The notes beneath the pieces were generated by a model. That model was given only the letters and a program-made list of their open reading frames with translations. It ran no database searches and was not told the origin of the DNA. DNA of 64,000 bases from Streptomyces sp. R28 (lineage in GTDB: Bacteria > Actinomycetota > Actinomycetes > Streptomycetales > Streptomycetaceae), in NCBI RefSeq assembly GCF_041052385.1, contig NZ_CP163439.1:1364001-1428000 (forward strand), written 5' to 3'. Shown one piece after another: positions 11,240 through 20,141 of this stretch (its first letter is position 1; each line of letters begins with the position of its first letter). Position numbers and translations under genes: made by a program.

Positions 11240-13455
11240 CAGACGGGCTCCCCGTACTGGATGCCGCGCCCGTTGGTGGCGACGTAGACACGGCCGTGGA
11301 CGCGCGGGTCACCGATGACGGCCTTGCCGATCCAGCCCCACTGGTGCTGGTCGTCGTTGATCCGCACCCAGGTCTTCGCCTCGTCGTCGGAGCGGTGGAC
11401 GCCGGTGACGGTCCCGATCGTGCCCACCTGGTAGATCGCGGGGTAGTCGGCGCCGTCCGCGGCCCTGCCGAAACCGAGACACTCCGAGGCCCCGACGCCG
11501 GTGATCCTCGAGAAGGTCGCGCCGCCGTCGGTGGACCGGTGCAGGCCCTCACCGATGGTGCTCAGCCACAGGTCGCCGGACCTTCCCGGCGCCGCCGTCA
11601 GCGTGAAGTTGCTGTCCCCGGAGGGCAGCCCGGTCGCCCGTGCGGTGAAGGTCGCGCCCGCGTCCGTGCTGGCGTGAAGGGTTCCCGTGGCCGTGTCGTA
11701 CGCGTAGAAGCGCGCCGCGTCGGCCGGGTCGGCGACCGGTACGGCGCCCTTCGGGACGGAGGTCACCTCGGACCAGGTGGCGCCGCCGTCCGCCGAGCGG
11801 TAGGTGGGGTGCGTGCTGCCGTCCCAGTGCACGAAGCACCACAGCAGCACCTTGCCGTCGGCGCTCACGGCGATCGGTCCCGCCGCGTCCTTGGCGATGG
11901 AGGGCTGGGCCGCGAAGGGCACCCAGGTCCGCCCGCCGTCGTCGGAGCAGGCACCGTTGCCCTGGTCACCCGAGCCGCTGCGCACGACGTACGACGGCTT
12001 GAGCGCGGCCTGCGCGAGTCCTGTCGCCGTGATGAACAGGGGGTTGGTCGCCATGCCACGCGAGGGGGACGCCGTGAGCCGCTCGTGGTACATCACGCCG
12101 ACGTCCGCGGAGCCGCTGATCAGGTGCGCCTCGCCGACCGGGGGCGAGAGCAACTGGCGCGCCGAGGCCTCCTCCAGGCCGCGGATCTGCGGGGCCCAGT
12201 GCTTCAGGTCGCGGGTGCCCATGAGCGTGGCACCGGTGCCGAAGACGATGTGCCGGGAGTCGTACGGGTCGAGGGCGAGGGCCTGGATCCACGAGCCGAA
12301 CTTGGGCTTGTCCGCGCCCCACTTGAGGTACGGCGTCTCGGAGACGTCGAGGACGGCGCTGTCCTTGAGGGACGTCCAGGTGCGGCCGCCGTCGGTGGTG
12401 CGGAACACGGTGTCGACCTCCGCCCAGCGGTTGTTGGTGGAGACGACGACGGTGCCGGCGCGGCGGGCGTCGACGGCCACGCCGCCGTAGCCGAAGCTGT
12501 CGTTCGAGCCGTCGGTGGCCGTCCCGCCCGGCTTCACAGGGGTGACGTCGGTCCACTTGCCGCTGGTGGTGCACAGCTTGTGCACGCTGCCGTTGGTCTG
12601 TCCGTTGGGGCCGGGCCCGTCGGCGTACGTCACGTACAGCTCGCGGGTGTGCCTGTCGAACGCGGCGCGGACCGGGAGCTTGGCGGCGGTGCCTGTTGGC
12701 CGGCCCGGGACGGCTTTCCAGGTGGTGCCGTCGGTCGTGGAGAAGAGGTTCGGGGTGGTGCCGTCGGAGTCGCCCCAGCCGGCGTAGACGACCCGGCCGG
12801 CGGCGACGAGGAGGGTGACGCCCTGCCCGGAGGCGCTCGGGGCGGCCGGGAAGGTCACCGGGTTCCAGGTGGCGCCCCGGTCGGTGGACTTCAGCAGTCC
12901 GTCGTGGCGGGTGCCCAGCCACAGCGTGTCGCTGTTGCGCGGGTCGACGAGCAGCCGCTCGCCGCAGCCGCGTCCGTCCTCGTTGCCGCCGAGCTTCACG
13001 GTGAGGTCGGTGCGCCGCCAGGTGGCGCCGCGGTCGTCGGAGCGCAGGACGGCACCGTTGGTGGCCCAGGACTGGGTGTACGTGCCGAGGGCGAGGTAGA
13101 GGCGGTCGGGGTGGGCGGGGTCGACGGCCATGGCCTCGACGCCGAGAAGGTTCCAGTCGCCCGAGCCGAAGTGGTCGGTCAGCGGAAGCCAGTTCGCGGT
13201 ACGGTCGTCCCAGCGGTAGGCGCCGCCGACGTCGGTACGGGCGTAGGCGAGGCCGCGGACCGAGGGGTGGAAGAGGACACCGGTGATGAAGCCGGTGCCG
13301 CCCATGGCGACGTTGCGCCAGCGGTAGGCAGGGGCGGCGGTGGCGGCCGGCGCGGCGGCCTGCGCCCGCCCGGGGAGGAACGGGACGGTGGTGAGCGCGG
13401 CGGCGGCCGCGGTGCCGGCAAGAACGGCTCGCCTGCCCACATTGGACGCGTGCAT
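11239..13455 (-). CDS. Secreted GH74 xyloglucanase
   Basis: 738 residues with GAGG upstream of the ATG and a Tat-like leader (GRRAVLAGTAAAA) ending near residue 34. The rest is the double seven-bladed propeller of GH74: the catalytic-base Asp lies in YARTDVGGAYRWD (Asp75), and Asp-box-like repeats such as SDDRGATWRR, STDRGATWNPV, TTDGGRTWTSL and SADGGATWSEV recur throughout. GH74 enzymes cut the xyloglucan backbone. No binding module is appended. It is the first gene after the importer permeases (80-bp gap) and its stop overlaps the GH42 start, giving an import-plus-hydrolysis operon. Confidence 0.92.
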   Translation of the reverse strand: MHASNVGRRAVLAGTAAAAALTTVPFLPGRAQAAAPAATAAPAYRWRNVAMGGTGFITGVLFHPSVRGLAYARTDVGGAYRWDDRTANWLPLTDHFGSGDWNLLGVEAMAVDPAHPDRLYLALGTYTQSWATNGAVLRSDDRGATWRRTDLTVKLGGNEDGRGCGERLLVDPRNSDTLWLGTRHDGLLKSTDRGATWNPVTFPAAPSASGQGVTLLVAAGRVVYAGWGDSDGTTPNLFSTTDGTTWKAVPGRPTGTAAKLPVRAAFDRHTRELYVTYADGPGPNGQTNGSVHKLCTTSGKWTDVTPVKPGGTATDGSNDSFGYGGVAVDARRAGTVVVSTNNRWAEVDTVFRTTDGGRTWTSLKDSAVLDVSETPYLKWGADKPKFGSWIQALALDPYDSRHIVFGTGATLMGTRDLKHWAPQIRGLEEASARQLLSPPVGEAHLISGSADVGVMYHERLTASPSRGMATNPLFITATGLAQAALKPSYVVRSGSGDQGNGACSDDGGRTWVPFAAQPSIAKDAAGPIAVSADGKVLLWCFVHWDGSTHPTYRSADGGATWSEVTSVPKGAVPVADPADAARFYAYDTATGTLHASTDAGATFTARATGLPSGDSNFTLTAAPGRSGDLWLSTIGEGLHRSTDGGATFSRITGVGASECLGFGRAADGADYPAIYQVGTIGTVTGVHRSDDEAKTWVRINDDQHQWGWIGKAVIGDPRVHGRVYVATNGRGIQYGEPV

Positions 13456-13535
13456 GACACATGCCTCGTTCTATGAGAATGGGTGGGGGGAACGGCCCAG
13501 GGGCGCGGGGCTGTCGCGATTGCGGCTCCGCCGCT

Positions 13536-14462
13536 TCAGCCCTTGATCGCGCCGGTGAGCATGCCCTTCTTGAAGTGCCGCTGGACAAAGGGGGACGCAA
13601 CCGCGACGGGGATCAGGGCGAGGACCATGACGGCCATCTGCAGCCCCAGTGCGGAGAGTTGACCGGTGCGGACCGCCTGCTGGAGACCCGTCGGCGCCTC
13701 GGTGTTCTTCTGGACCAGCTGGATGAGCACGTTCTGCAGCGGCATCATCTCCTGGTCGGAGAGGTAGATGGAGGCGTTGAACCAGGCGCTCCAGTAACCG
13801 ACCGCGTAGAACAGGGAGATGACGGCCAGCACCGCCCGCGACAGCGGCATGATGATGGTCAGCAGGATGCGCAGGTCACTGGCCCCGTCGATGCGGGCGG
13901 ACTCGGTGAGTTCGGGTGAGATCCCCATGAAGAAGGCCCGCAGGACGAGGATGTTGAAGACGCTCACCGCGCTCGGCAGGACCAGGGACAGATAGCTGTC
14001 CGTGAGGCCCAGCGACTGCACCAGAAGGTACGTCGGGATGAGGCCGGCCCCGAAGAACATCGTGGCCATCATGGTCATCAGGAAGAACCGGTGCCCCAGA
14101 CTGCCCGGCCGGGACAGCCCGTAGGCCGCCAACACCGACACCGTCATCGAGAACAGCGTGCCGAACAGCATGACGCCGACCGAGACCATGATCGCCCGGC
14201 TGACCTGGCCGCCGCTGAGCAGTTCCGTGTAGTTGACGAAGGTGATGCCCCGGGGGATCACGACGAGACCGCCGACCTGGTCGATCACCGGCTTCGGGGA
14301 GAGGCTGGTGACGATCACGATCCATAGCGGGCCCAGGACCCCCAGGCAGCACAGGATCAGGAACCCGCCCTTGGCGGTGAGTCCGGCCTTGCTGGGCGGC
14401 TCCTCCCACACGGGGCGGGCGGGAGCCTTCAGGCTGCGGATGAGCTGCGTGTTGAGGCTCAC
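13536..14462 (-). CDS. Oligosaccharide ABC permease 2 (CUT1, LplC/MalG type)
   Basis: 308 residues from a GTG that shares GTGA with the stop of the preceding permease. Six membrane segments are evident, with the EAA loop read as ESARIDGASDLRILLTIIMPLSRAV, typical of the second CUT1 permease, and the usual FKKGMLTGAIKG C-terminus of the LplC/YtcP subgroup. It forms the membrane channel with the permease encoded upstream. No ATPase gene is linked, so the shared ATPase MsiK known from Streptomyces probably energises it (inference). Confidence 0.9.
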   Translation of the reverse strand: MSLNTQLIRSLKAPARPVWEEPPSKAGLTAKGGFLILCCLGVLGPLWIVIVTSLSPKPVIDQVGGLVVIPRGITFVNYTELLSGGQVSRAIMVSVGVMLFGTLFSMTVSVLAAYGLSRPGSLGHRFFLMTMMATMFFGAGLIPTYLLVQSLGLTDSYLSLVLPSAVSVFNILVLRAFFMGISPELTESARIDGASDLRILLTIIMPLSRAVLAVISLFYAVGYWSAWFNASIYLSDQEMMPLQNVLIQLVQKNTEAPTGLQQAVRTGQLSALGLQMAVMVLALIPVAVASPFVQRHFKKGMLTGAIKG

Positions 14463-15511
14463 TTCTTGTACACCCCCTGCTCGCCGAGCAGGTGCGCGAA
14501 CTTGTTCGCGAGGAGGACGAGACACACTCCGATGGCTCCCTTGACGAGGCCGACCGCGGCCGCGTAGCTGAAGTCGCCGTACTTGATACCCACGCTCCAC
14601 ACGTAGGTGTCGAGGACCTCGGCGGCCCCTGCACCGACCGCGTCCCGCTGGAGCAGGAACTGCTCGAATCCGACGCTCAGCGCGTCGCCCACCCGCAGGA
14701 CCAGCAGCAGCGCGATCACCGGGCGCAGCGCGGGCAGCGTCACGTGCCACATGCGCCGCCAGCGCCCCGCGCCGTCCATGGCGGCGGCCTCGTACAGGTC
14801 GGTGCTAACGGCGGCCAGCGCGGCGAGGAAGACGATGATCCCCCAGCCGGCGTCCTTCCACACGGCCTGCGCGGTGACCAGGTACTTGAACAGGCTCGCG
14901 TCGGTCATCAGGTCGAAGCCGCTCCACCCGTGGTCCTGGAGGGTCTGGGCGATGATGCCCGCGCCGCCGAAGACCTGCTGGAAGACGGTGACCACGAGGA
15001 CCCAGGAGAAGAAGTGCGGCAGATACATGATCGCCTGCGCCACGGCCTTCACCCGAGGCCGGATCACGCTGTTGATGACCAGCGCGAGGGCGATGGGGAT
15101 CGGAAAGAACAGCACCAGCTGGAGCATGAACAGCAAGATGGTGTTCTTCACCGCGTCCCAGAACAACGGGTCGTCGGCCAGCCGCGAGAACTGCTCCACC
15201 CCGGCCCAGGGGCTGTGGAAGATCGCCGTGACGCCGTTGCTGGAGACATACGGGTCGTAGTTCTGGAAGGCGACGACATTGCCGAGCAGCGGGACGTAGT
15301 TGAAGATCAGGAGCAGCACGATGACGGGCAGCGTCATCAGGATGAGCGCGCGGTCGCGGCGCAGCCGGATCCGCCAGGGCACCTTGCCCGCCTTGCTCGC
15401 CCTGCGCGACGCCCGCGCCTTCGTCCCCGCGGTGGCGACCGCGACCGTCGGTTCCTCGACGGCCGCGGGGGGACGAGTCCCGTCGGGCCTGCTCCCGGCC
15501 GTGAGAGACAT
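14459..15511 (-). CDS. Oligosaccharide ABC permease 1 (CUT1, LplB type)
   Basis: 350 residues. The first about 50 residues are a hydrophilic Ala/Arg-rich tail, then six membrane segments begin at ALILMTLPVIVLLLIFNYVPLLG. The EAA loop is YEAAAMDGAGRWRRMWHVTLPALRPV. ALVINS and YLPHFFSWVLVV are characteristic of the LplB subgroup. Its ATG overlaps the stop of the binding-protein gene (TGATG) and its stop overlaps the next permease start, so the three genes are translationally coupled. Confidence 0.9.
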   Translation of the reverse strand: MSLTAGSRPDGTRPPAAVEEPTVAVATAGTKARASRRASKAGKVPWRIRLRRDRALILMTLPVIVLLLIFNYVPLLGNVVAFQNYDPYVSSNGVTAIFHSPWAGVEQFSRLADDPLFWDAVKNTILLFMLQLVLFFPIPIALALVINSVIRPRVKAVAQAIMYLPHFFSWVLVVTVFQQVFGGAGIIAQTLQDHGWSGFDLMTDASLFKYLVTAQAVWKDAGWGIIVFLAALAAVSTDLYEAAAMDGAGRWRRMWHVTLPALRPVIALLLVLRVGDALSVGFEQFLLQRDAVGAGAAEVLDTYVWSVGIKYGDFSYAAAVGLVKGAIGVCLVLLANKFAHLLGEQGVYKK

Positions 15512-17199
15512 CAGTTGCCGCTGCCGTTCTTGTCGAGGAGTTCCTTGTACCAGTCGCGCAGCTTGTCGCCGCCCGAGGACTTCCAGGTCGAGACGGCGGC
15601 CTGCACGTCGGAGAGCTTCTTGTTGCCGCGTACGTAGTCGATCTGCAGCTGCTCGAACTGGGTGGTGAGAGTCGCGTAGCGGGACGGTTCGACGATGTTC
15701 ATGCCGTACGTGGACGTCTTCTTCATGAAGGCCCCCATCCGCTGCTGCCACTCGACCTGCTTGCGGGCGACGTCCGGGAAGTCGGGGTGCGCGAAGTAGG
15801 GAGCCGGGGCGGCCAGCATCGGCCAGGCGTTGATCACCTCGGAGTTGCCCTGGTCGTTCTTGACCGGGACGCCGTCCTTGACCGTGTAGTGGGTGCCCTC
15901 GACGCCGTAGTCGACGAGCATCCGCTCCTTGGTGCCGTAGGGCGCGGCCGCGAAGTCGGCGGCGGCCAGCGCGTTCTCCACGACTTCCTTCGGGGCGCCC
16001 TTGCGGATCAGCGCCCAGATGGTGGCGGGCTGGGACGCCCACAGCGTCGGGTTGCCGCCGTCCGGGCCGAAGATGTCCATGGCATCGATCTGGAAGTCCG
16101 GGTTGGCCTCGGCCTGTTCGGCGGTCTTCTGGTACCAGGCGGAGGCGTCGCTGTTGAAGACCAGGATCTGTCCGGCGGTGAACCGCTGACCCGCGTCGCC
16201 CGAGCGCGCCCTGTCGTCCGGGTGGACCACGCCGGCGTCGAACAGCTTGCGGCTCCACTCCAGGGCTTCGAGGTATTCGGGCCGCTCGATGCTGTACCTC
16301 AGCTTGCCGTCGTCATCGATGTTCCAGCCGAGCGTCCCGGAGGGCGTGCAGCCGAAGATGAACCCCGAGATCCAGCTCATGTCACCGCAGGCGTACACCT
16401 TGGCCTTGGCGCTGGTGGCCTCCTTGGCCCAACTGAGGAACTCGTCCGCCGACTTGGGTACGGACCAGCCCTTCTTGTCGAAGATGTCCTTGCGGTAGTA
16501 GGGCACCATGAAGGTCGCGGGGGCGGAGGGCATCGGAAGGCCGCGCAGGGCGCCGCCGAAGATGGACATGCGCCAGGCGTCGGAGGGGATCGCGGCGAGG
16601 TTCGGGTACTTCTTGACCTTGTCGCCCGCCAAGTAGGGGCCGAGGTCCATGAACTTCGCGGTGACCGCGCTCGACATCTTTCCGGTCACCACCCAGCTGG
16701 GCACGACCACCATGTCGGGTATGGAGCTGGAGGCGAGGACGGCACCGAGCTTCTGCGCGTAGGTGGTGCCGTCCTGGTTCTGCCAGGTGATCTTGGTGCC
16801 TGCCGCCGCGTCGACCGCCTTGTAGTACGCGCAATCGGCCTTCGGCGGGGTGCCCCAGAGCGGGGACATGATCTTGACGGGGGCACCGGTGCCGAGCTTC
16901 TTCGGGACCGAGGCGGCAAGGGCCGCGAGGTCGACCTTGCTGATGTAGCCGGCGGACGACCCGTTCTTCGACGGCAGGTCCGGCTTGCCGACCGTGCTGG
17001 CGACGTACGTCGGGAGCAGCTTGTCCGCGGCCTTGCCCGACGTGGTTCCCTCCCGCGACCCGCTGTCCGAACCGCCGCAGGCGGAAAGCAGCGGCATCCC
17101 TCCCGCCACCGCTGCGGTGGCGACCGCCGTGGAGGCGAGGAAGCTTCTCCGGCTCGGTCCTGAGGAGACGGAGGGGGAGGCGGAGGCGTTCGGCGTCAT
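15511..17199 (-). CDS. Lipoprotein sugar-binding protein of a CUT1 importer (LplA type)
   Basis: 562 residues. The leader has twin arginines (SRRSFL, residues 16-21) and a lipobox LLSAC with Cys41 as the lipid-modified residue, so it is a Tat-exported lipoprotein. The size of about 520 mature residues, the DRARSGDAGQRFTAGQ segment and the C-terminal region match the large LplA/YtcQ solute-binding proteins that take complex oligosaccharides. As first gene of the importer operon, upstream of GH74 and GH42, its ligand may be xyloglucan oligosaccharides. Two identical 14-bp palindromes lie upstream in the 17.2-17.5 kb gap. Confidence 0.88.
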   Translation of the reverse strand: MTPNASASPSVSSGPSRRSFLASTAVATAAVAGGMPLLSACGGSDSGSREGTTSGKAADKLLPTYVASTVGKPDLPSKNGSSAGYISKVDLAALAASVPKKLGTGAPVKIMSPLWGTPPKADCAYYKAVDAAAGTKITWQNQDGTTYAQKLGAVLASSSIPDMVVVPSWVVTGKMSSAVTAKFMDLGPYLAGDKVKKYPNLAAIPSDAWRMSIFGGALRGLPMPSAPATFMVPYYRKDIFDKKGWSVPKSADEFLSWAKEATSAKAKVYACGDMSWISGFIFGCTPSGTLGWNIDDDGKLRYSIERPEYLEALEWSRKLFDAGVVHPDDRARSGDAGQRFTAGQILVFNSDASAWYQKTAEQAEANPDFQIDAMDIFGPDGGNPTLWASQPATIWALIRKGAPKEVVENALAAADFAAAPYGTKERMLVDYGVEGTHYTVKDGVPVKNDQGNSEVINAWPMLAAPAPYFAHPDFPDVARKQVEWQQRMGAFMKKTSTYGMNIVEPSRYATLTTQFEQLQIDYVRGNKKLSDVQAAVSTWKSSGGDKLRDWYKELLDKNGSGN

Positions 17200-17318
17200 T
17201 GCGTCAACCCTTCATGGCGCACCTGGACACCCGGCGGTGGGCCGTCGGCTGCGGTGCCGTGACTGGAACTGGCTGAGCTGAAAAAGCTGACATCCAATCA
17301 CTGCGACGCGACGCGCAG

Positions 17319-17332
17319 TCGAAGCGCTTCGA
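17319..17332. promoter_or_regulatory. Palindromic operator TCGAAGCGCTTCGA (site 1)
   Basis: Perfect 14-bp palindrome 120 bp upstream of the sugar-binding protein start. The CpG-centred form is typical of LacI-family operators. The outer CGAA/TTCG arms match the sites near 4 kb. Confidence 0.7.
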
Positions 17333-17477
17333 TGTTGCAGTGAGGTTAAGTGAACACCCAGGGGCGCACAAGGGTCGCTTCCAAGATTCGTCCGAGGCGC
17401 AGGAGGGAAGGTTTTCCTATGCCCTCACTGACGCGGCGGTGTTGATTCGCCGACACCTGCCTTGAGTCCGATGACTA

Positions 17478-17491
17478 TCGAAGCGCTTCGA
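17478..17491. promoter_or_regulatory. Palindromic operator TCGAAGCGCTTCGA (site 2)
   Basis: Exact second copy of the 14-bp palindrome, 159 bp from site 1 centre to centre. Two identical sites at this distance would allow looping by a tetrameric LacI-type repressor. Confidence 0.7.
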
Positions 17492-17670
17492 ATAAGCCGT
17501 CGATCCACCTCAAAGGCATCCCACGTGTCCGCACACCTACGGCGACCTTCTACCCGGCTCACCCTCGACGAAAAGAGCCGGATCACTGCACGGTGTGGCC
17601 TGGACGGCCCGGCCACCGTCTTCCCGAGGACCGTCGGTCTCGGCGCGACCTGCGCGGCCTGGAACACCGA

Positions 17671-17722
17671 TCTCGTACGACGCGTCGGCGAGGTGGTCTC
17701 GTACGACGGGTCGGCCAGGTGG
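17671..17722. repeat. 26-bp tandem repeat, two copies
   Basis: Units 17671-17696 and 17697-17722 differ at two positions. Each contains the 9-bp palindrome-like TCGTACGAC. Function unknown; could be a regulator-binding pair or sequence debris. Confidence 0.7.
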
Positions 17723-17807
17723 TCTCCAAGGAGGCGCGCGCCAGGGGCGCCCACGGCGTACATTCACGCTCGGTCACGGGTTCTGGGCACCTGGGGCTGA
17801 ACGTTCC

Positions 17808-17835
17808 GATGCGGCCGCTGAAGAGCGGCCGCATC
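17808..17835. terminator. Strong hairpin in intergenic region
   Basis: GATGCGGCCGCT, loop GAAG, then AGCGGCCGCATC: a perfect 12-bp stem with a tetraloop. It looks like a factor-independent terminator but does not follow a recognisable gene on either strand; it lies about 280 bp beyond the hairpin that ends the small gene at 18113. Confidence 0.55.
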
Positions 17836-18097
17836 GGCTCCGCGATGGGCAGGAGATCGCGCCGTCGCCGTACACGAGACGGGTTGCCCGGGGGGTATCA
17901 CCGCGCTCCGCCGACGACCATGTGTCCACCGCGGCCGGCCTCGTGGGGGAACGCCGGCTTCGAATCCGGCGCAATCAGCAGGTCGCCGCGGGAGTGAAGG
18001 ACTTCGGCGGTATCGAGAGCCGTTCGCGCACCTCTGCGACCGCCTACTCCCAGCAGCCCCGCCGCAAGGGGTCCTGCATGTCCCGCCGACGACCGGA

Positions 18098-18114
18098 GAC
18101 CGCCCGGGGCGGTC
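18098..18114 (-). terminator. Hairpin at the end of the PhyH operon
   Basis: GACCGCC, loop CGG, GGCGGTC. It overlaps the stop codon of the small gene starting at 18454 and is a plausible leftward terminator. Confidence 0.45.
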
Positions 18115-18454
18115 ACCGCCCGGCGTCGTCCAGGTCCACGAGCTTCTCGAAGAAGAACTCGTGTTTCAGGAACGACACGTCGTACTCGTGCCCCGGATAC
18201 GGCGGGATCAGCTGAGCCGCCTGGATCAGGCGCCAGCCGTCGCACAGGGCGGCCAGGCCCGTCTCGTAGGGAGGCTCGTCGCTGTCGCCGGTGGTGGGGG
18301 ACGTGCGGCCGGTGCCGTCATAGAGCGACCAGCCGACGACCGGGGAGTCCAGGGCCGACGTGCCCAGGTACAGCACCAGCACCTGCTGGCGGACAGCGGA
18401 CGCGGTCGGGGCCGGGGCAGAGGCGGGGGTAGGGGTGGCGTTGATCGTGGTCAT
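18113..18454 (-). CDS. Conserved-looking protein of unknown function, coupled to a PhyH-type oxygenase
   Basis: 113 residues. The ATG overlaps the stop of the upstream dioxygenase gene (ATGA), so the two are translated together. The N-terminal 22 residues are a Thr/Ala/Pro-rich tail, followed by a hydrophobic strand VLVLYLGTS and a compact C-terminal part (GLAALCDGWRLIQAAQLIPPYPGHEYDVSFLKHEFFFEKL). I do not recognise a named domain. No signal peptide or membrane segment. Its obligatory position next to the oxygenase suggests a partner or accessory role. Confidence 0.65.
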   Translation of the reverse strand: MTTINATPTPASAPAPTASAVRQQVLVLYLGTSALDSPVVGWSLYDGTGRTSPTTGDSDEPPYETGLAALCDGWRLIQAAQLIPPYPGHEYDVSFLKHEFFFEKLVDLDDAGR

Positions 18455-19269
18455 GCGGGAACCTCCTGCGGTCGGTTGGAGACGCGGGTGACCCAGTGGT
18501 CGAGGTCGAAGCCCTCGTCACCGGTCAGCGCCCGCCACAGCAGGACGCGGTTGTAGAGCTCCAGACGGCCGGTCGCGTGCTCATACCAGGGGAAGACGGT
18601 GTTCAACTCGTCCGCCACACGCGGGTCCGACAGGTCCGAGGTGTCCCACAGCCGCCGCTGCCGGACCGTCGGGTTGAAGCGGATCTTGAACATGTAGCGG
18701 CGGGTGCCACTGTCGTTGCGCCGTCCACCGTGCCAGAGGCCGTGGTGCAGAAACACCACGGTGCCCGCCGGGCAGACCAGCCGGCTCTGGCCGCGCAGGT
18801 TCTGGTACCGGCCGGTGTCGCTCTCGTTCGTACGCCGCAGATGGCTGCCGGGCACGCTGAGCGTGCCGCCCATCTCCAGCGTCACCTCCTGCGGGTAGTA
18901 CATGAGCTGCACGTCGAACGCGTCGGTCCGTACGTCGATGATCGCGTCCCCGTGCAGCGGCTGTGCCGCGCCCTCGTACGGCTCCCTGACGTGCACGAAG
19001 TGGTGGTCGATGTGCGGACCGAGTCCGACGAGACTGCGCAGCGCGCCCGCGACCTCGGGCACTTCGACCAGGCGCCGCATGAAGGATCCCTCGGGATAAG
19101 CCTCGGGGACCGGCGTGCCGTAAGGCACCGGCGGGATCCCGGCCGCGAAGACCTCCATCGCCTCGGCGTTCATCTCCGCGGGCACCACGGCGTCCATGCG
19201 CAGCGAGCCGTGGGCCACGAAGTGCGCCATCTGCACCGAACTGAGCAGGTGCTCTCCGGTTGTCGTCAT
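18451..19269 (-). CDS. Phytanoyl-CoA dioxygenase (PhyH) family Fe(II)/2-oxoglutarate oxygenase
   Basis: 272 residues from the ATG at 19269; a GTG three codons upstream (19278) is also possible, and neither has a strong ribosome site. The facial triad is visible: HGD in QPLHGDAIIDV (His and Asp ligands) and the distal His in HHGLWHGGRRN. An Arg two strands later (RRYMFKIRF) would hold 2-oxoglutarate. These enzymes hydroxylate diverse small molecules, so the substrate is unknown. It is divergent from an AraC regulator 71 bp away, which probably controls it, and is coupled to a small unknown gene. Confidence 0.85.
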   Translation of the reverse strand: MTTTGEHLLSSVQMAHFVAHGSLRMDAVVPAEMNAEAMEVFAAGIPPVPYGTPVPEAYPEGSFMRRLVEVPEVAGALRSLVGLGPHIDHHFVHVREPYEGAAQPLHGDAIIDVRTDAFDVQLMYYPQEVTLEMGGTLSVPGSHLRRTNESDTGRYQNLRGQSRLVCPAGTVVFLHHGLWHGGRRNDSGTRRYMFKIRFNPTVRQRRLWDTSDLSDPRVADELNTVFPWYEHATGRLELYNRVLLWRALTGDEGFDLDHWVTRVSNRPQEVPA

Positions 19270-19340
19270 GTCCACCACGGTAGGGAGCGCACCGCATCGG
19301 GCGCGTGGGCCCGGCTCACCACCGCTGGTAGGTTTTCACC

Positions 19341-20141
19341 ATGCTCGAGGTCGGAGTGCGCCTGGACGAGCCGCCCGTCGTGGCAAACGTCGGCGTCGGC
19401 GTCCACGGCCCGGCCGGGCACACCGACGTCTTCCGCCTGCCCGACCTGTGGCAGCTGCACCTGTACCGGTACGAGGCCGACCTCACCGTCGACGGCACGC
19501 CCCACACCGTCCGCCCCGGCCGGGTCAGTCTCATCCCGCCCGCCACGACCGTCCGGTACCGCTACCGGGGCCGCTCCGAGCACCTGTACGCCCACCTGCG
19601 CCTGCCCGACACCGGCGAACCCCGCACGGTGCCCGTCATGCAGGACGCGGGCCCGGAGCTGCCCGCACTCACCGCCCTGATGCTCCACGCCATCGCCGCC
19701 TGGCCGAGCACGCCGGTCCGGGCCGCGGCCGAGGTCTGGACCGCCCTGTGGCGCGTCGGCCACCTCAGTCCGCCCGCCCCACAGGGTCCCCGGGACGGCC
19801 CCCACCCCGCCGTCACCGCAGCGATCTCCTACATCGAGTCCCGGCTCGCCGGCCCCCTCACCGTTCCGAGCGTGGCCCGCGCCGCAGGGGTCTCCCACAA
19901 CCACCTCACCCGGCTCTTCCGCGCCGCCACCGGCGACACGGTCGTCGCCTACATCCGACAGCGCCGCCTGCAACGTGCGCGCCACCTGCTGCGCGAGTCC
20001 ACCCTCTCCATCTCCGCGATCGCCGCCACGGTCGGCATTCCGGACCTCCAGGCGTTCAACAAGGCCTGCCGCCGGGAGCTCGGAGCTTCGCCCCGGGCCG
20101 TGCGCGGTGCACAAGGCTCTCCCCGGACCGAGGACGGATAA
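19341..20141 (+). CDS. AraC-family transcriptional regulator
   Basis: 266 residues. The N-terminal half is a cupin-like effector domain (LHLYRYEADLTVDGTPHTVRPGRVSLIPPATTVRYRYRG), and residues 155-255 hold the double helix-turn-helix of AraC proteins (LAGPLTVPSVARAAGVSHNHLTRLFRAATGDTVVAYIRQRRLQRARHLL, then a second HTH with IPDLQAFNKACRRELG). It is transcribed divergently from the PhyH-type oxygenase operon, the likely target. No Shine-Dalgarno sequence precedes the ATG, so the mRNA may be leaderless. Confidence 0.88.
   Translation: MLEVGVRLDEPPVVANVGVGVHGPAGHTDVFRLPDLWQLHLYRYEADLTVDGTPHTVRPGRVSLIPPATTVRYRYRGRSEHLYAHLRLPDTGEPRTVPVMQDAGPELPALTALMLHAIAAWPSTPVRAAAEVWTALWRVGHLSPPAPQGPRDGPHPAVTAAISYIESRLAGPLTVPSVARAAGVSHNHLTRLFRAATGDTVVAYIRQRRLQRARHLLRESTLSISAIAATVGIPDLQAFNKACRRELGASPRAVRGAQGSPRTEDG

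Larger units (their letters stand above)
17200..18112. other. 913-bp intergenic region with operators, repeats and hairpins
   Basis: No convincing gene is present. The first 300 bp hold the importer promoter region with two TCGAAGCGCTTCGA palindromes. At 17671-17722 a 26-bp unit containing TCGTACGAC occurs twice in tandem. A strong hairpin lies at 17808-17835. Open frames here have atypical composition and overlap each other on both strands, and I see no recognisable protein motif in them. The region may be recombined debris between two unrelated units. Confidence 0.6.

Noticed and set aside
9347..13476. Long plus-strand open frames of 646 and 726 codons
   Set aside because: They lie opposite the GH42 and GH74 genes, have the Gly/Val/Arg-rich composition of antisense frames in high-GC DNA and show no domain motif.
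17945..17970. tRNA T-arm-like sequence (GGCTTCGAATCCGGC)
   Set aside because: The TTCGAAT loop is present but the flanking five bases do not pair in the canonical register, and no matching D-arm, anticodon arm or acceptor stem lies upstream.
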